The notes below the pieces were generated by a model that was given only the letters and a program-made list of their open reading frames with translations, was not told the DNA's origin and searched no databases. A program made the translations under genes and the position numbers. A stretch of DNA of 11,059 nt from JALYUM01 sp036688685. GTDB taxonomy: Bacteria > Pseudomonadota > Gammaproteobacteria > Burkholderiales > Burkholderiaceae_D. The stretch's first letter is position 1. Each line of letters starts with the position of its first letter. Positions 1 through 7,745 of this stretch are shown piece by piece. Where the stretch lies: positions 1-11,059 of the forward strand of contig NZ_JAQQPS010000048.1 in NCBI RefSeq assembly GCF_036688685.1. The letters run 5' to 3'.

Positions 1-26
1 GTGTGAAAGTAGGTTATCGTCAGGCT
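1..26 (+). rRNA. rrf: 5S ribosomal RNA, 3' end only (partial)
   Basis: The first ~26 bases (tgtgaaagtaggttatcgtc followed by aggct) match, from memory, the 3' strand of betaproteobacterial 5S rRNA: the helix IV/V region (GTGAAAGTAGG) followed by the closing-stem half (ATCGTCAGGC) that pairs with the 5' end of the molecule. A strong Rho-independent terminator follows 14 bases later, as expected at the end of an rrn operon. The rest of the gene lies upstream of the window. The exact mature 3' end (25-27) is inferred from the stem half, not measured. Confidence 0.8.
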
Positions 27-40
27 AGTTATAAGAGAGA

Positions 41-72
41 AACCCCGTACAGAAATGTGCGGGGTTTTTTTT
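41..72 (+). terminator. Intrinsic terminator of the upstream rRNA operon
   Basis: An 11-bp stem, AACCCCGTACA (41-51) with TGTGCGGGGTT (56-66), contains one G-U pair and closes on a GAAA tetraloop. A run of eight T (65-72) follows directly. This is a textbook Rho-independent terminator 15 bases after the 5S tail, so it ends the preceding rrn transcript. A diverged copy occurs at 970-1005. Confidence 0.9.
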
Positions 73-121
73 CGTCTAATGGTTTTTTTGGATTCCCTGG
101 CCTGGTAATGCACAGTATCGA

Positions 122-139
122 TCCCGGCTTGCGCCGGGA
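122..139. repeat. REP-like GC-rich hairpin downstream of the hisC remnant
   Basis: TCCCGGC (122-128), loop TTGC, GCCGGGA (133-139) form a perfect 7-bp stem with a 4-base loop. It lies between the 3' ends of the rrn operon and the minus-strand hisC remnant. Its sequence style (CCCGGC..GCCGGG beside GGATTCCC at 89-96) resembles dispersed REP elements common in Oxalobacteraceae. No T-run follows on either strand, so it is not a classical terminator, though it could protect or end the minus-strand transcript. Family membership is inferred. Confidence 0.5.
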
Positions 140-143
140 CGGC

Positions 144-849
144 TCAGGCAGCCAGCAACTCCGCCAGGGCCGCATGCAGACTGTCGCAGTCGCAGTCGGC
201 GTCGGTACCGATGCTGATGCGCAGGTATTGGTCAATGCGGGGCAGCTTGAAGTGACGGACCAGAATGGCGCGCATGCGCAGAGCCACAGCAAGTTCGGCG
301 GCGTCGTGCTGGCAGTGACTGACGAACAAGAAGTTGGCGGCGGAGGGCAGTACAAGGAGCCAGTGGCAATGCAATTCCGGTCGGTGCATTGGGATTGGCA
401 ATCACGACACCGCGGCAAGGATGGAGGTAGTCGGCAATCTGAAGCTGCAACGACTCATCAAGCGGAGAGGTGTTGAAACCAATCTGGTAAAGCCCGCAAT
501 ACACCTGGTAGAAGCTGTAGGTAATGTCTGGAAACAGGATTGGTTGGTCCTGTTGGAAAAAAGCATAAAAGGCGTGCGCCAGCACCTCATCGGATCCGTT
601 TCCGACGAATACGTGGTTGGCCTCGAGCGCGTAATGGTCAGCGATAGCTTGCTTCAGGCCGGACGCCTCGGGATCCGGATACAGGCGCAGGGCACTACCG
701 GAAGCCTGATGCAATGCCGCCAGCACTGCAGGAGAGGGTGGATAGGGGTTTTCGTTGGTATGGAGCTTGATCAGCCCTGGCACGCGGGGATGCTCACCGG
801 GTGAGTAGGGTTTCAGGCCGAGAATACAGGGACTCCACAGCTTTTTCAT
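144..849 (-). pseudogene. hisC: Histidinol-phosphate aminotransferase (HisC) remnant with a large internal deletion
   Basis: An intact HisC is a cytoplasmic PLP enzyme that transaminates histidinol phosphate with glutamate in histidine synthesis; it usually has about 350-360 residues. From ATG 849 (minus strand) the N-terminal half is clean for about 164 residues: TNENP (31-35), YPDPEASGLKQAIA (57-70), GNGSDE (83-88) and NPNAPTG (152-158). The reading then breaks at about 350-363. A different frame continues with PSAANFLFVSHCQHDAAEL and RHFKLPRIDQYLRISIGTDA, the normal HisC C-terminus, to a TGA at 144-146. The segment between them is gone, including the PLP lysine (SK) and DEAY regions, roughly 350 bases judging from family length. 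What is left is 706 bases, not a multiple of three. No other lesion is visible, so decay looks recent. It cannot encode a working aminotransferase; a functional hisC is presumably elsewhere. Confidence 0.88.
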
Positions 850-860
850 ATTGCTCCGTC

Positions 861-879
861 TCGTTTCAAAACGATTATA
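861..879 (-). promoter_or_regulatory. Probable -10 element and inverted repeat upstream of the hisC remnant
   Basis: On the minus strand a perfect TATAAT (plus-strand 874-879) lies about 25 bases before the ATG at 849. A 6-2-6 inverted repeat, TCGTTT-CA-AAACGA (861-874), sits at the expected transcription start and could be an operator. A GGAG ribosome binding site follows, about 5 bases from the ATG. No good -35 hexamer is seen at the right distance (16-18 bases), so the promoter call is tentative. Confidence 0.35.
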
Positions 880-969
880 CAGATGAGACTATTGTCGGAT
901 CAGGTACAACCCAATGCTGGCCCACCCACCAGCACAGGTGAATTTATCCTCCTGTCCAGTGACATCAAC

Positions 970-1005
970 GAGAGAATCCCGGTACAGAGGTGTGCGGGGT
1001 TTTTT
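970..1005 (+). terminator. Diverged second copy of the rrn terminator
   Basis: GAGAGAATCCCGGTACAGAG followed by GTGTGCGGGGTTTTTT is a near copy of 35-70, with about 32 of 36 bases identical by eye, including the flanking GAGAGAA. Two stem changes (A to T, C to G) and a loop change (AA to GG) weaken the hairpin, leaving CCC-GTACA against TGTGC-GGG with an internal mismatch, followed by six T. It may still terminate transcription moving right. No gene reading into it is recognised, so it looks like a duplicated rrn 3' flank or part of a dispersed repeat. Confidence 0.65.
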
Positions 1006-1090
1006 CATCCCCGCAGGCGCGGAACTACAGCGCTTATGGCCAGCGTTGCCACCACACGGAGGCGCAATGGGTCCGGCCTTGGCGGGAATG
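1006..1090. repeat. REP-like imperfect inverted repeat
   Basis: The left arm CATCCCCGCAGGCGCGGA (1006-1023) is imperfectly complementary to the right arm TCCGGCCTTGGCGGGAATG (1072-1090), with about 48 bases between them. This has the look of a paired REP (BIME-like) element, a short dispersed non-coding repeat frequent in related genomes. It abuts the terminator copy at 970-1005, so both may belong to one element of about 120 bp. No coding potential is supported. Whether the element is multi-copy cannot be seen from one window. Confidence 0.5.
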
Positions 1091-1102
1091 AGGTGTGGGT
1101 TG

Positions 1103-1111
1103 TGTGATAAT
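1103..1111 (+). promoter_or_regulatory. Candidate extended -10 promoter of the jet operon
   Basis: TGTGATAAT is an extended -10 element (TGn followed by GATAAT at 1106-1111). It would start transcription near 1117-1118 and give a 5' leader of about 24 bases before jetA. No convincing -35 is seen; TTGGCG at 1079-1084 is 21 bases away, too far. The element lies just past the right arm of the REP-like repeat and after the terminator copy, consistent with independent transcription of the operon. Confidence 0.35.
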
Positions 1112-1140
1112 CGGCTAACTATCAAGGCGTCGCTATCACC

Positions 1141-2577
1141 ATGGAATACGATCAGCTCGTCTCCTTAAAGAAAAACCATCCTGCATGGCGGCTTCTAAGC
1201 GCCGATAACGGCCCAATGATTGCCAGCTTCTTGCAGCGCAGCTTCATTCTGCCGAACATCCGCACGGTCGCGCGCCAGCAGCTCGCGTCGCAGCTCGACG
1301 ACCACCTGTATCACCTGCACACCAATGCCGGCGAAGCGCTATTTCCCAAAGCTGCAACCGCCTACCTGGATGACTGGGCCGCCGACGACCGAGGCTGGCT
1401 GCGCAAATATTATCCCGCCGGCCAGGACGAACCACACTACGACCTTGCTGCCTCTACCGAGACAGCGCTGACCTGGCTGCAAAGCCTGGGCCAGCGGAGT
1501 TTTATCGGCACCGAATCGCGCCTGCTGACGGTGTTCGACCTGCTGAACCAGATCATCGAGGGTTCCGAACTCAATCCACGCACCCGTATCGCCGAACTGC
1601 AAAAGAAGAAAGCGGAGATTGACGCCGAAATCGAGCAGATCAGGGGAGGGCGGATCGATTTGATGGAGCCGACCCAGGTGCGCGAGCGCTTTCTGCAAAT
1701 GTCCGTCACCGCGCGTGAATTGCTGTCGGACTTTCGCGCTGTCGACCAGAATTTTCGCGCTCTCGACCGCACGGTGCGTGAACAGGTCTCCACCTGGGAC
1801 GGCAGCAAGGGCGCGCTGCTGGAAGAGATATTCGGCAAGCGCGACCTGATTGCCGATTCCGACGAAGGCAAGAGCTTTCGCGCCTTTTGGGATTTGCTGA
1901 TGTCGCCGTCGCGGCAGGATGAACTGAGTACCTTGCTGGCGCGCGTGATGGCGCTGCCTTCTGTCAAGGAACTTGCGCCGGACACGCGGCTGCAACGCAT
2001 CCACTATGACTGGCTCGAAGCGGGCGAAGTCACCCAGCGCACCGTCGCGCGGCTGTCCGAACAGCTGCGCCACTACCTGGATGACCAGGCCTGGCTGGAA
2101 AACCGCCGCATTATGCAACTGGTGCGCGACATCGAGCAGCGCGCCCTGCGCCTGCGCGGTGAAGTGCCCGACGCAGCCTTCATGGAAATCGACGACGCGT
2201 CAGCGGCGATCGGCTTGCCAATGGACCGTACCTTGTACAATCCACCCTTCAAAGCGCGCATCGTGCAGCAGGCGCTCGACACCTCGATTGCCGATATTCC
2301 CGCGGATGCCTTGTTCGAGCAGGTGTACGTCGACCAGCTGCGCCTCGCGTCGAACATCCGGCGCGCCTTACAAAGTCGCAGCCAGGTGTCGCTGGGGGCG
2401 CTGCTGGCCGATTATCCGCTCGAGCAGGGCCTGGCGGAACTGGCGACCTACCTGAAACTCGCGACCTCCGACGTGTCCAGCGCCATCGACGACACCAGCG
2501 ACGAAGTAGTGGAATGGATCGACGCCAACGGGCAGCATCGGCGAGCAACGGTCCCATTAATCATTTATACGATTTAA
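1141..2577 (+). CDS. jetA: JetA, kleisin-like subunit of a type I Wadjet system (DUF3375)
   Basis: JetA is the MukF-like kleisin of the Wadjet SMC complex. It bridges the two JetC heads and binds JetB, so that the complex can entrap and extrude plasmid DNA in the cytoplasm. The 478-residue length is normal for the family. The N-terminus (HPAWRLLSADN at about 13-23, then LDDWAADDRGWLRKYYPAG) and the GTESRLLTVFDLLNQIIEGSE segment are characteristic DUF3375 signatures recognised by eye. They are followed by a Glu/Lys-rich helix (AELQKKKAEIDAEIEQIR, about 150-167), likely coiled coil. The C-terminal part (about 400-478) would be the kleisin head-binding winged helix by family knowledge. ATG 1141 is the only standard start after an in-frame TAA; the ribosome binding site (AAGGCG at 1124-1129) is weak. 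First gene of jetABCD, 9 bases before jetB. The sequence looks intact. Confidence 0.93.
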   Translation: MEYDQLVSLKKNHPAWRLLSADNGPMIASFLQRSFILPNIRTVARQQLASQLDDHLYHLHTNAGEALFPKAATAYLDDWAADDRGWLRKYYPAGQDEPHYDLAASTETALTWLQSLGQRSFIGTESRLLTVFDLLNQIIEGSELNPRTRIAELQKKKAEIDAEIEQIRGGRIDLMEPTQVRERFLQMSVTARELLSDFRAVDQNFRALDRTVREQVSTWDGSKGALLEEIFGKRDLIADSDEGKSFRAFWDLLMSPSRQDELSTLLARVMALPSVKELAPDTRLQRIHYDWLEAGEVTQRTVARLSEQLRHYLDDQAWLENRRIMQLVRDIEQRALRLRGEVPDAAFMEIDDASAAIGLPMDRTLYNPPFKARIVQQALDTSIADIPADALFEQVYVDQLRLASNIRRALQSRSQVSLGALLADYPLEQGLAELATYLKLATSDVSSAIDDTSDEVVEWIDANGQHRRATVPLIIYTI

Positions 2578-2586
2578 ATTATTCCT

Positions 2587-3168
2587 ATGACAGACGACGA
2601 TCGACTCAGCCAGGTACTGGTGGCGCTGCTGCAGGGCGTCCTGTACCGCGACGGCGACGCTGCGCTGTGGCAATCGCTGTTTGAGTTGCAGGCGCGCGTG
2701 CGCGATTACTGCGTTACGATCGGCCTCGAGTTGATGTTCGACGAAGCAGAGGGGTATGCCTACTTGCGCCAACGACCACCGGTCGAAGGCGAGCCCGAGC
2801 TGCCGCGCCTGGTCCCGCGCCGCCAGTTGAGCTACCCGGTCAGCCTGATCCTCGTCCTGCTGCGCAAGCGCCTGACCGAATTCGACGCCACCGGTGGCGA
2901 CACGCGCCTGGTCCTCAGCCGCGACCAGATCGCGGACCAGGTTCGGCTGTTCCTGCCCGATACCGCCAACGAAGCGCGCCTGCTCGACCGGATCGACGCG
3001 CACCTGAACAAGGTGATCGAACTCGGTTTTATCCGCCGCCTGCGCGGACAGGACGACCAGTTTGAAGTGCGCCGCATTTTGAAGGCGTTCGTCGATGCGC
3101 AGTGGCTGGCCGAATTCGAACAACGTCTGGCTGGGTACGGCGCACACGCTGCCGAGGAGGCGCCGTGA
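2587..3168 (+). CDS. jetB: JetB, KITE-like subunit of the Wadjet system (DUF4194)
   Basis: JetB is the MukE-like (KITE, tandem winged-helix) accessory subunit. It binds the JetA kleisin and DNA within the Wadjet motor. The protein has 193 residues, typical for DUF4194. Recognisable parts are LLQGVLYRDGDAALWQSLFE near the N-terminus, the central LPRLVPRRQLSYPVSLILVL followed by LRKRLTEFDA, and HLNKVIELGFIRRLRG followed by a short segment and FEVRRILKAFVDAQWL, all consistent with winged helices. The start at ATG 2587 lies in a short AT-rich patch (about 2557-2586) with no good Shine-Dalgarno, so translation probably depends on ribosomes finishing jetA 9 bases earlier. Its TGA overlaps the jetC GTG (GTGA at 3165-3168). 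The assignment rests on sequence resemblance plus its place between jetA and jetC. Confidence 0.92.
   Translation: MTDDDRLSQVLVALLQGVLYRDGDAALWQSLFELQARVRDYCVTIGLELMFDEAEGYAYLRQRPPVEGEPELPRLVPRRQLSYPVSLILVLLRKRLTEFDATGGDTRLVLSRDQIADQVRLFLPDTANEARLLDRIDAHLNKVIELGFIRRLRGQDDQFEVRRILKAFVDAQWLAEFEQRLAGYGAHAAEEAP
3154..3160 (+). promoter_or_regulatory. Ribosome binding site that fixes the jetC start
   Basis: GAGGAGG lies inside the end of jetB, 4 bases before a GTG at 3165 that overlaps the jetB TGA. This strong site favours GTG 3165 over the in-frame ATG at 3102, which would add 21 residues overlapping jetB, has no such site, and adds a low-complexity Arg-rich sequence not expected in the family. 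Confidence 0.75.
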
Positions 3169-6100
3169 ACGAGCCACTGCGCTTCGAACCTGAACTCGAC
3201 TTCGGCGCACAATCCGTCGACGGACTTGAACGTGCCGGCTTTCGCCTGCAGCGTTTCGAGGTCTTCAACTGGGGCACCTTCCATCAGCGCGTCTGGCGCA
3301 TGGAGCCCGACGGCGACAGCGTGCTGCTGACGGGCGACATCGGTTCCGGCAAATCGACGTTGGTCGATGCGCTGACCACGCTGCTGGTGCCGGCGCAGAA
3401 GGTGTCCTACAACAAGGCGGCCGGCGCCGAAGCGCGCGAACGCACCTTGCGTACCTATGTGCTGGGCCATTACAAATCCGAGCGCGGCGACAGCGGGATG
3501 GCCGCGCGCGCCGTACCGCTGCGCGACCACAATAGTTACTCGGTTCTGCTCGGCGTTTTCTACAATGAAGGCTACGACCAGACCGTCACCGTGGCGCAGG
3601 TGTTCTGGCTGAAGGATCCGCGCGGCCAGCCCGAACGCTTTTATATCGTGGCCGACAGCGTGATGGGCATCGCCGAACACTTTACCGGCTTTGGTGCCGA
3701 CATCGCGCAACTGAAAAAACGCCTGCGCGCGCGATCTGGCGTGACGCTGTTCGACAGCTTCCCGCCGTACGGCGCCGAATTCCGGCGCCGCTTCGGCATC
3801 GCCACCGAACAGGCGATGGACCTGTTCCACCAGACGGTGTCGATGAAATCGGTCGGCAACCTGACCGACTTCGTGCGCGAACACATGCTCGAAGCGTTTC
3901 CGGTGGAAGCGCGTATCGATGCATTGATCGCGCACTTCGACGACCTGCATCGCGCCCACCAGGCGGTCCTGAAAGCGAAGGCGCAGATCGAACGCTTGCT
4001 GCCGCTGGTGGCCGACTGCGAACGGCACGCCGACCTGGTGCGCGAGACCGACCATCTGCGTGGCTGTCGCGAAGCGTTGCGCCCCTGGTTCGCGCAACGG
4101 AAAGGCGAACTGCTGGAGCGGCGCCTGGTGCTGTGGCAGGCAGAACTTGACCGCCTGTTCAACCGGCTCGAACGTTTGCGTGAACAGCAGAAGCAACAAC
4201 GCCAGCAGCGCGACGAACTGGCGCGCGCCATGTATGACAACGGCGGCCACCGGGTGGGCGCCATCAAGGGCGAGATTGCGCGCTTCGAAGAACAGCGTGA
4301 TGAGAAAAAGGTCCGTGCCCGGCAATATGGCGAAGTCGCTGCGGCCCTCGGCCTGGCCGGCGCTGTCGACGTCGACACCTTCGACGCCAACCGCCGCGCC
4401 ATCGAGGCTGGTCAGGCGGCCAGCCTGGTTGCGCGCGACGATGGCAGCAACCGCCTGACCGAAGCCGGCGTCACGCTGCGCGAACTGCGCAGCCTGCACG
4501 GCGAGATTACGGGCGAACTCGATTCGCTGCGCCAGCGCCGCTCGAACATTCCGCGCCACATGCTGGCCTTGCGCGACACCTTGTGCACGGCGCTCGGCCT
4601 GGCGCCCGATACGCTGCCGTTTATCGGCGAGCTCGTACAAATGCGCGAGGAAGAGCGCAGCTGGGAGGGCGCGGCCGAACGCCTGCTGCACGGCTTTGCC
4701 CTGTCGCTGCTGGTGCCGGAGGCGCACTATGGCGACGTGGCGGCCTGGGTCGACACCACGCACCTGGGCGGGCGGCTGGTGTATTACCGCGTGCGCGCCA
4801 ATGTGCAGGCCGAGGCACGCGCGCTGCATCCGCAGTCGCTGGCGCGCAAGCTGCAAGTGCGCGAAGTATCGTCGTTTTATCCGTGGCTCGACGGTGAACT
4901 GGCGCGCCGTTTCGACTATGCCTGCTGCGACAGCATGGAACAGTTCCGGCGCGAGAAGCTGGCGGTCACGCGCAATGGCCAGATCAAGGCCGGCGGCGAA
5001 CGCCACGAAAAGGATGACCGCAGCGCGCTCGATGATCGCTCGCGCTATGTGCTGGGCTGGTCGAATGCAGCCAAAATCGCCGCGTTGGCCAAACAGGAGC
5101 GTGACTTGGCGACGCGTGTGCAGGCAGTCGCCGGCCAGATCGGCGCGCTGAAACGCGAGGTGGAAGACCACAACAAGATCCTCAACCTGTGGCAGCAGCT
5201 GGCCTTCTATTCCAATTTCGTGGAACTCGATTGGCAACCGCTGGTCGGCGCGATCGACCAGCTGCAGCGCGAACTCGATGAGCTGGCCGCGTCATCCGAC
5301 GTGCTGCGCACCTTGCAGGCGCGGTTCGACGCGCTCGGCGTGGCAATGCAGGAAAGCGACGACGCGCAGCATCAGAGCACGCGTGACCATGCGACTCAGG
5401 TCGCCAAACTCGCCCAGACGCAGCAAGCCAGGGACGACTGCGCCATGCTGATCGACGCAACGCCCGAGGATGCGCGCGCGGCGTATTTCCCCACGCTGGC
5501 CACTCTGCAGGGAGACGCCGCCTTGACCATCGAATCCTGCGCCAACCGCGAAAAAGAACTGCGCGATGAGATTCAGGGACGCCTCGACGCCCACGCGAAA
5601 ACCACCCAGCGCCTGCGCGACGCCATCATTGCGGCCATGCGCGACTATGTGCGCGACTGGCCGATGGAAACGCGCGAGGCCGACGCCAGTATCGACGCCG
5701 CCCCTGAATTCAAGCGCATGCTCGACGCCTTGCAGGCCGACGACTTGCCGCGCTTCGCCTCGCGCTTTAAGGAACTGCTCAACGAGAACACGATACGCGA
5801 GATCGCCGGCTTCCAGTCGCAGCTCAAGCGGGAACGCGAAACCATCCGTGAGCGCATCGAGATTATCAACGGTTCACTTCAGGCAATTGACTACAACCCG
5901 AACCGCTACATTGCGTTGGAGGCAGAAATCAATGTCGACGCCGACCTGCGCGACTTCCAGCAGGATCTGCGCACCTGCACCGAGGGCGCGCTGACTGGAT
6001 CCAGCGACGAAGCCTACTCGGAAGCCAAATTCCTGCAAGTCAAACGCATCATCGAGCGTTTTCGCGGGCGCGAAGGCAGCACCGAGATGGACAAGCGCTG

Positions 6101-6548
6101 GACCCGCAAAGTCACCGACGTGCGCAACTGGTTCGTGTTCTCCGCGTCTGAGCGCTGGCGCGAAGACGACCGCGAACACGAGCACTACACGGACGCCGGC
6201 GGCAAGTCGGGTGGCCAGAAAGAGAAGCTGGCCTACACGGTACTGGCGGCCAGCCTCGCTTACCAGTTCGGCCTGGAGTGGGGCGTCGTGCGATCGCGCT
6301 CGTTCCGGTTTGTGGTGATCGATGAAGCATTCGGGCGCGGCTCCGACGAATCCGCACGCTATGGCCTGGAGCTGTTCAAACGCATGAACCTGCAGCTACT
6401 GATCGTCACGCCGCTGCAGAAAATTCACATCATCGAGCCGTATGTGGCGGGCCTGGGTTTTGTCCACAGCGAAGAGGGACGCCAGTCGATGCTGCGCTAT
6501 CTGACGATCGACCAGTACCAGGTCGAGCGCGACGCACGCAAGTCATGA
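3165..6548 (+). CDS. jetC: JetC, SMC-like ATPase of the Wadjet system
   Basis: JetC is the MukB-like SMC motor: its ATPase heads dimerise, and with JetA/JetB it extrudes DNA loops and lets the complex sense small circular DNA. From GTG 3165 the protein has 1127 residues. The Walker A motif GDIGSGKST is at 57-65, preceded by the FNWGTFH motif (34-40). Long charged helices (about 268-470 and 640-960) fit the antiparallel coiled coil. A globular segment between them (about 473-635) fits the hinge. The ABC signature SGGQKEK starts at 1015, and Walker B VVIDEAFG has D1053 and catalytic E1054. All ATPase motifs are intact, so it should be active. It overlaps jetB by 4 bases (GTGA) and jetD by 4 bases (ATGA), implying coupled translation. 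An antisense frame of 801 codons covers part of it but is a composition artefact. Confidence 0.95.
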   Translation: MNEPLRFEPELDFGAQSVDGLERAGFRLQRFEVFNWGTFHQRVWRMEPDGDSVLLTGDIGSGKSTLVDALTTLLVPAQKVSYNKAAGAEARERTLRTYVLGHYKSERGDSGMAARAVPLRDHNSYSVLLGVFYNEGYDQTVTVAQVFWLKDPRGQPERFYIVADSVMGIAEHFTGFGADIAQLKKRLRARSGVTLFDSFPPYGAEFRRRFGIATEQAMDLFHQTVSMKSVGNLTDFVREHMLEAFPVEARIDALIAHFDDLHRAHQAVLKAKAQIERLLPLVADCERHADLVRETDHLRGCREALRPWFAQRKGELLERRLVLWQAELDRLFNRLERLREQQKQQRQQRDELARAMYDNGGHRVGAIKGEIARFEEQRDEKKVRARQYGEVAAALGLAGAVDVDTFDANRRAIEAGQAASLVARDDGSNRLTEAGVTLRELRSLHGEITGELDSLRQRRSNIPRHMLALRDTLCTALGLAPDTLPFIGELVQMREEERSWEGAAERLLHGFALSLLVPEAHYGDVAAWVDTTHLGGRLVYYRVRANVQAEARALHPQSLARKLQVREVSSFYPWLDGELARRFDYACCDSMEQFRREKLAVTRNGQIKAGGERHEKDDRSALDDRSRYVLGWSNAAKIAALAKQERDLATRVQAVAGQIGALKREVEDHNKILNLWQQLAFYSNFVELDWQPLVGAIDQLQRELDELAASSDVLRTLQARFDALGVAMQESDDAQHQSTRDHATQVAKLAQTQQARDDCAMLIDATPEDARAAYFPTLATLQGDAALTIESCANREKELRDEIQGRLDAHAKTTQRLRDAIIAAMRDYVRDWPMETREADASIDAAPEFKRMLDALQADDLPRFASRFKELLNENTIREIAGFQSQLKRERETIRERIEIINGSLQAIDYNPNRYIALEAEINVDADLRDFQQDLRTCTEGALTGSSDEAYSEAKFLQVKRIIERFRGREGSTEMDKRWTRKVTDVRNWFVFSASERWREDDREHEHYTDAGGKSGGQKEKLAYTVLAASLAYQFGLEWGVVRSRSFRFVVIDEAFGRGSDESARYGLELFKRMNLQLLIVTPLQKIHIIEPYVAGLGFVHSEEGRQSMLRYLTIDQYQVERDARKS

Positions 6549-7717
6549 AAAAACCCTGGTCCAGTCCGGACGATGTGCGCGCCTCTGTCCGGCGCCTGTG
6601 GGAGCAGGGCCGCATCCTCGCCGCACGCCTGGGTGGCGAAGCGCTGTTCCCGCTCGAGATCCCGTTGCGCGTACCCAGCATCGCCGACATGGGCGAACAG
6701 TTCGGCGCCGTGCAAGACTGGGCCCGGCAGCTGCAGGCCGGCAGCGGTTATGAACTGTCCACACGGGTGATCAACCATCGCCAGCTTGGCCGCCAGCAGG
6801 TGCCGGTGGCGGCGCGGTTTGTCACAGCGGACGACGCACTGCGCGCGATCGGGTGCCTGACGGACGCACGTCGCTTCGACCAGCTGGCCGCAGTGACGCT
6901 GGCGACGTTTCCCGAACTGCGCGCCTGGGTCGGCAACCGCGCCCTGACGCTGCTCGACCAGGCCGACGAGTGGGAGCGCATCCTGGTGATCCTGCAGTGG
7001 TTTCGCGCGCACCCGCGCCCCGCCCTGTACCTGCGCCAGCTCGATATCGCGGGCGTCGACACCAAATTCATCGAAGCGCACAAGGCCTTGTTGGCCGAAC
7101 TGCTCGACCTGTTGCTGCCGCCGTCGAGCGTACAGCCAGACGCCATCGGCGCGCGCCAGTTCGAGCAGAGATACGGCCTGCTTGGCAAACCGCCGATGCT
7201 GCGTTTTCGCCTGCTCGATCCGGCGCTGTACATCGCCGGTCTGCACGACCTGACGGTGCCGCTCGATCAGTTCATGGCGCTGCTGCCGCCGGCCACGCGG
7301 GTCTACGTCACCGAGAACGAAATCAACATGCTGGCTTTTCCGCAGCAGGCTGGCGCGATGGTCATTTTTGGTGGCGGCTATGCGATTGACCGCCTGCGGG
7401 ATATTGCCTGGCTTCGCGCGTGCGAGTTGGTGTATTGGGGCGATATCGACACCCACGGTTTTGCCATCCTCGATCGCCTGCGTGCATCGATGCCACACAC
7501 GCGTTCCATCATGATGGATGCGGCGACTCTGCATGCGCACCGCCCGCTATGGGGCATGGAACCGGCGGACAAGCGCTACGTTGGTGAGTTGACGCGCCTG
7601 GATACTGCCGAGCAGGCCCTGTTCGGTGCCTTGCGCGATAACGTGCATGGCCAGTACGTGCGCATGGAGCAGGAACGTATCGGCTACCGCTGGGTAAAGG
7701 ACGTCCTGGGCCAGTGA
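6545..7717 (+). CDS. jetD: JetD, TOPRIM nuclease subunit of the Wadjet system (DUF3322/DUF2220)
   Basis: JetD is the effector: a topoisomerase VI/Spo11-like TOPRIM nuclease that cuts DNA once the JetABC motor stalls on a small closed circle, which removes plasmids. The 390 residues are normal length. The N-terminal half (about 1-190, starting KKPWSSPDDVRASVRRLWEQ) corresponds to DUF3322. The C-terminal half carries the TOPRIM acidic residues: VYVTENEINML with E257 and E259, then YWGDIDTHGFAIL with D300 and D302. A late MEQERIGYRW segment is also typical of DUF2220. The metal-binding set appears complete, so nuclease activity is expected. ATG 6545 overlaps the jetC stop as ATGA; no strong ribosome binding site is seen, so it probably relies on coupling. 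It is the last jet gene, with a 73-base spacer to the next CDS and no terminator in between. Confidence 0.94.
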   Translation: MKKPWSSPDDVRASVRRLWEQGRILAARLGGEALFPLEIPLRVPSIADMGEQFGAVQDWARQLQAGSGYELSTRVINHRQLGRQQVPVAARFVTADDALRAIGCLTDARRFDQLAAVTLATFPELRAWVGNRALTLLDQADEWERILVILQWFRAHPRPALYLRQLDIAGVDTKFIEAHKALLAELLDLLLPPSSVQPDAIGARQFEQRYGLLGKPPMLRFRLLDPALYIAGLHDLTVPLDQFMALLPPATRVYVTENEINMLAFPQQAGAMVIFGGGYAIDRLRDIAWLRACELVYWGDIDTHGFAILDRLRASMPHTRSIMMDAATLHAHRPLWGMEPADKRYVGELTRLDTAEQALFGALRDNVHGQYVRMEQERIGYRWVKDVLGQ

Positions 7718-7745
7718 TGCCGTCCGTCGTTTTGCCGCCAGGTCA

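Noticed and set aside
3..476. A plus-strand frame running from the 5S tail through the terminator into the hisC remnant
   Set aside because: It crosses an rRNA end and a terminator hairpin and is antisense to recognisable HisC sequence.
1339..2118. A 259-codon minus-strand frame inside jetA
   Set aside because: Same reasoning: antisense to a well-supported gene, no motif, Gln/Arg-rich composition.
3102..3164. Upstream ATG start for jetC adding 21 residues
   Set aside because: No ribosome binding site, Arg-rich extension inside jetB; GTG 3165 has GAGGAGG 4 bases before it and a GTGA overlap.
2832..5237. An 801-codon open frame on the minus strand across jetB and jetC
   Set aside because: It lies antisense to clearly coding jetB/jetC, its product is a low-complexity mix of Arg, Gln, Ala, His and Val with no recognisable domain, and long antisense frames are expected in GC-rich genes with strong codon bias.
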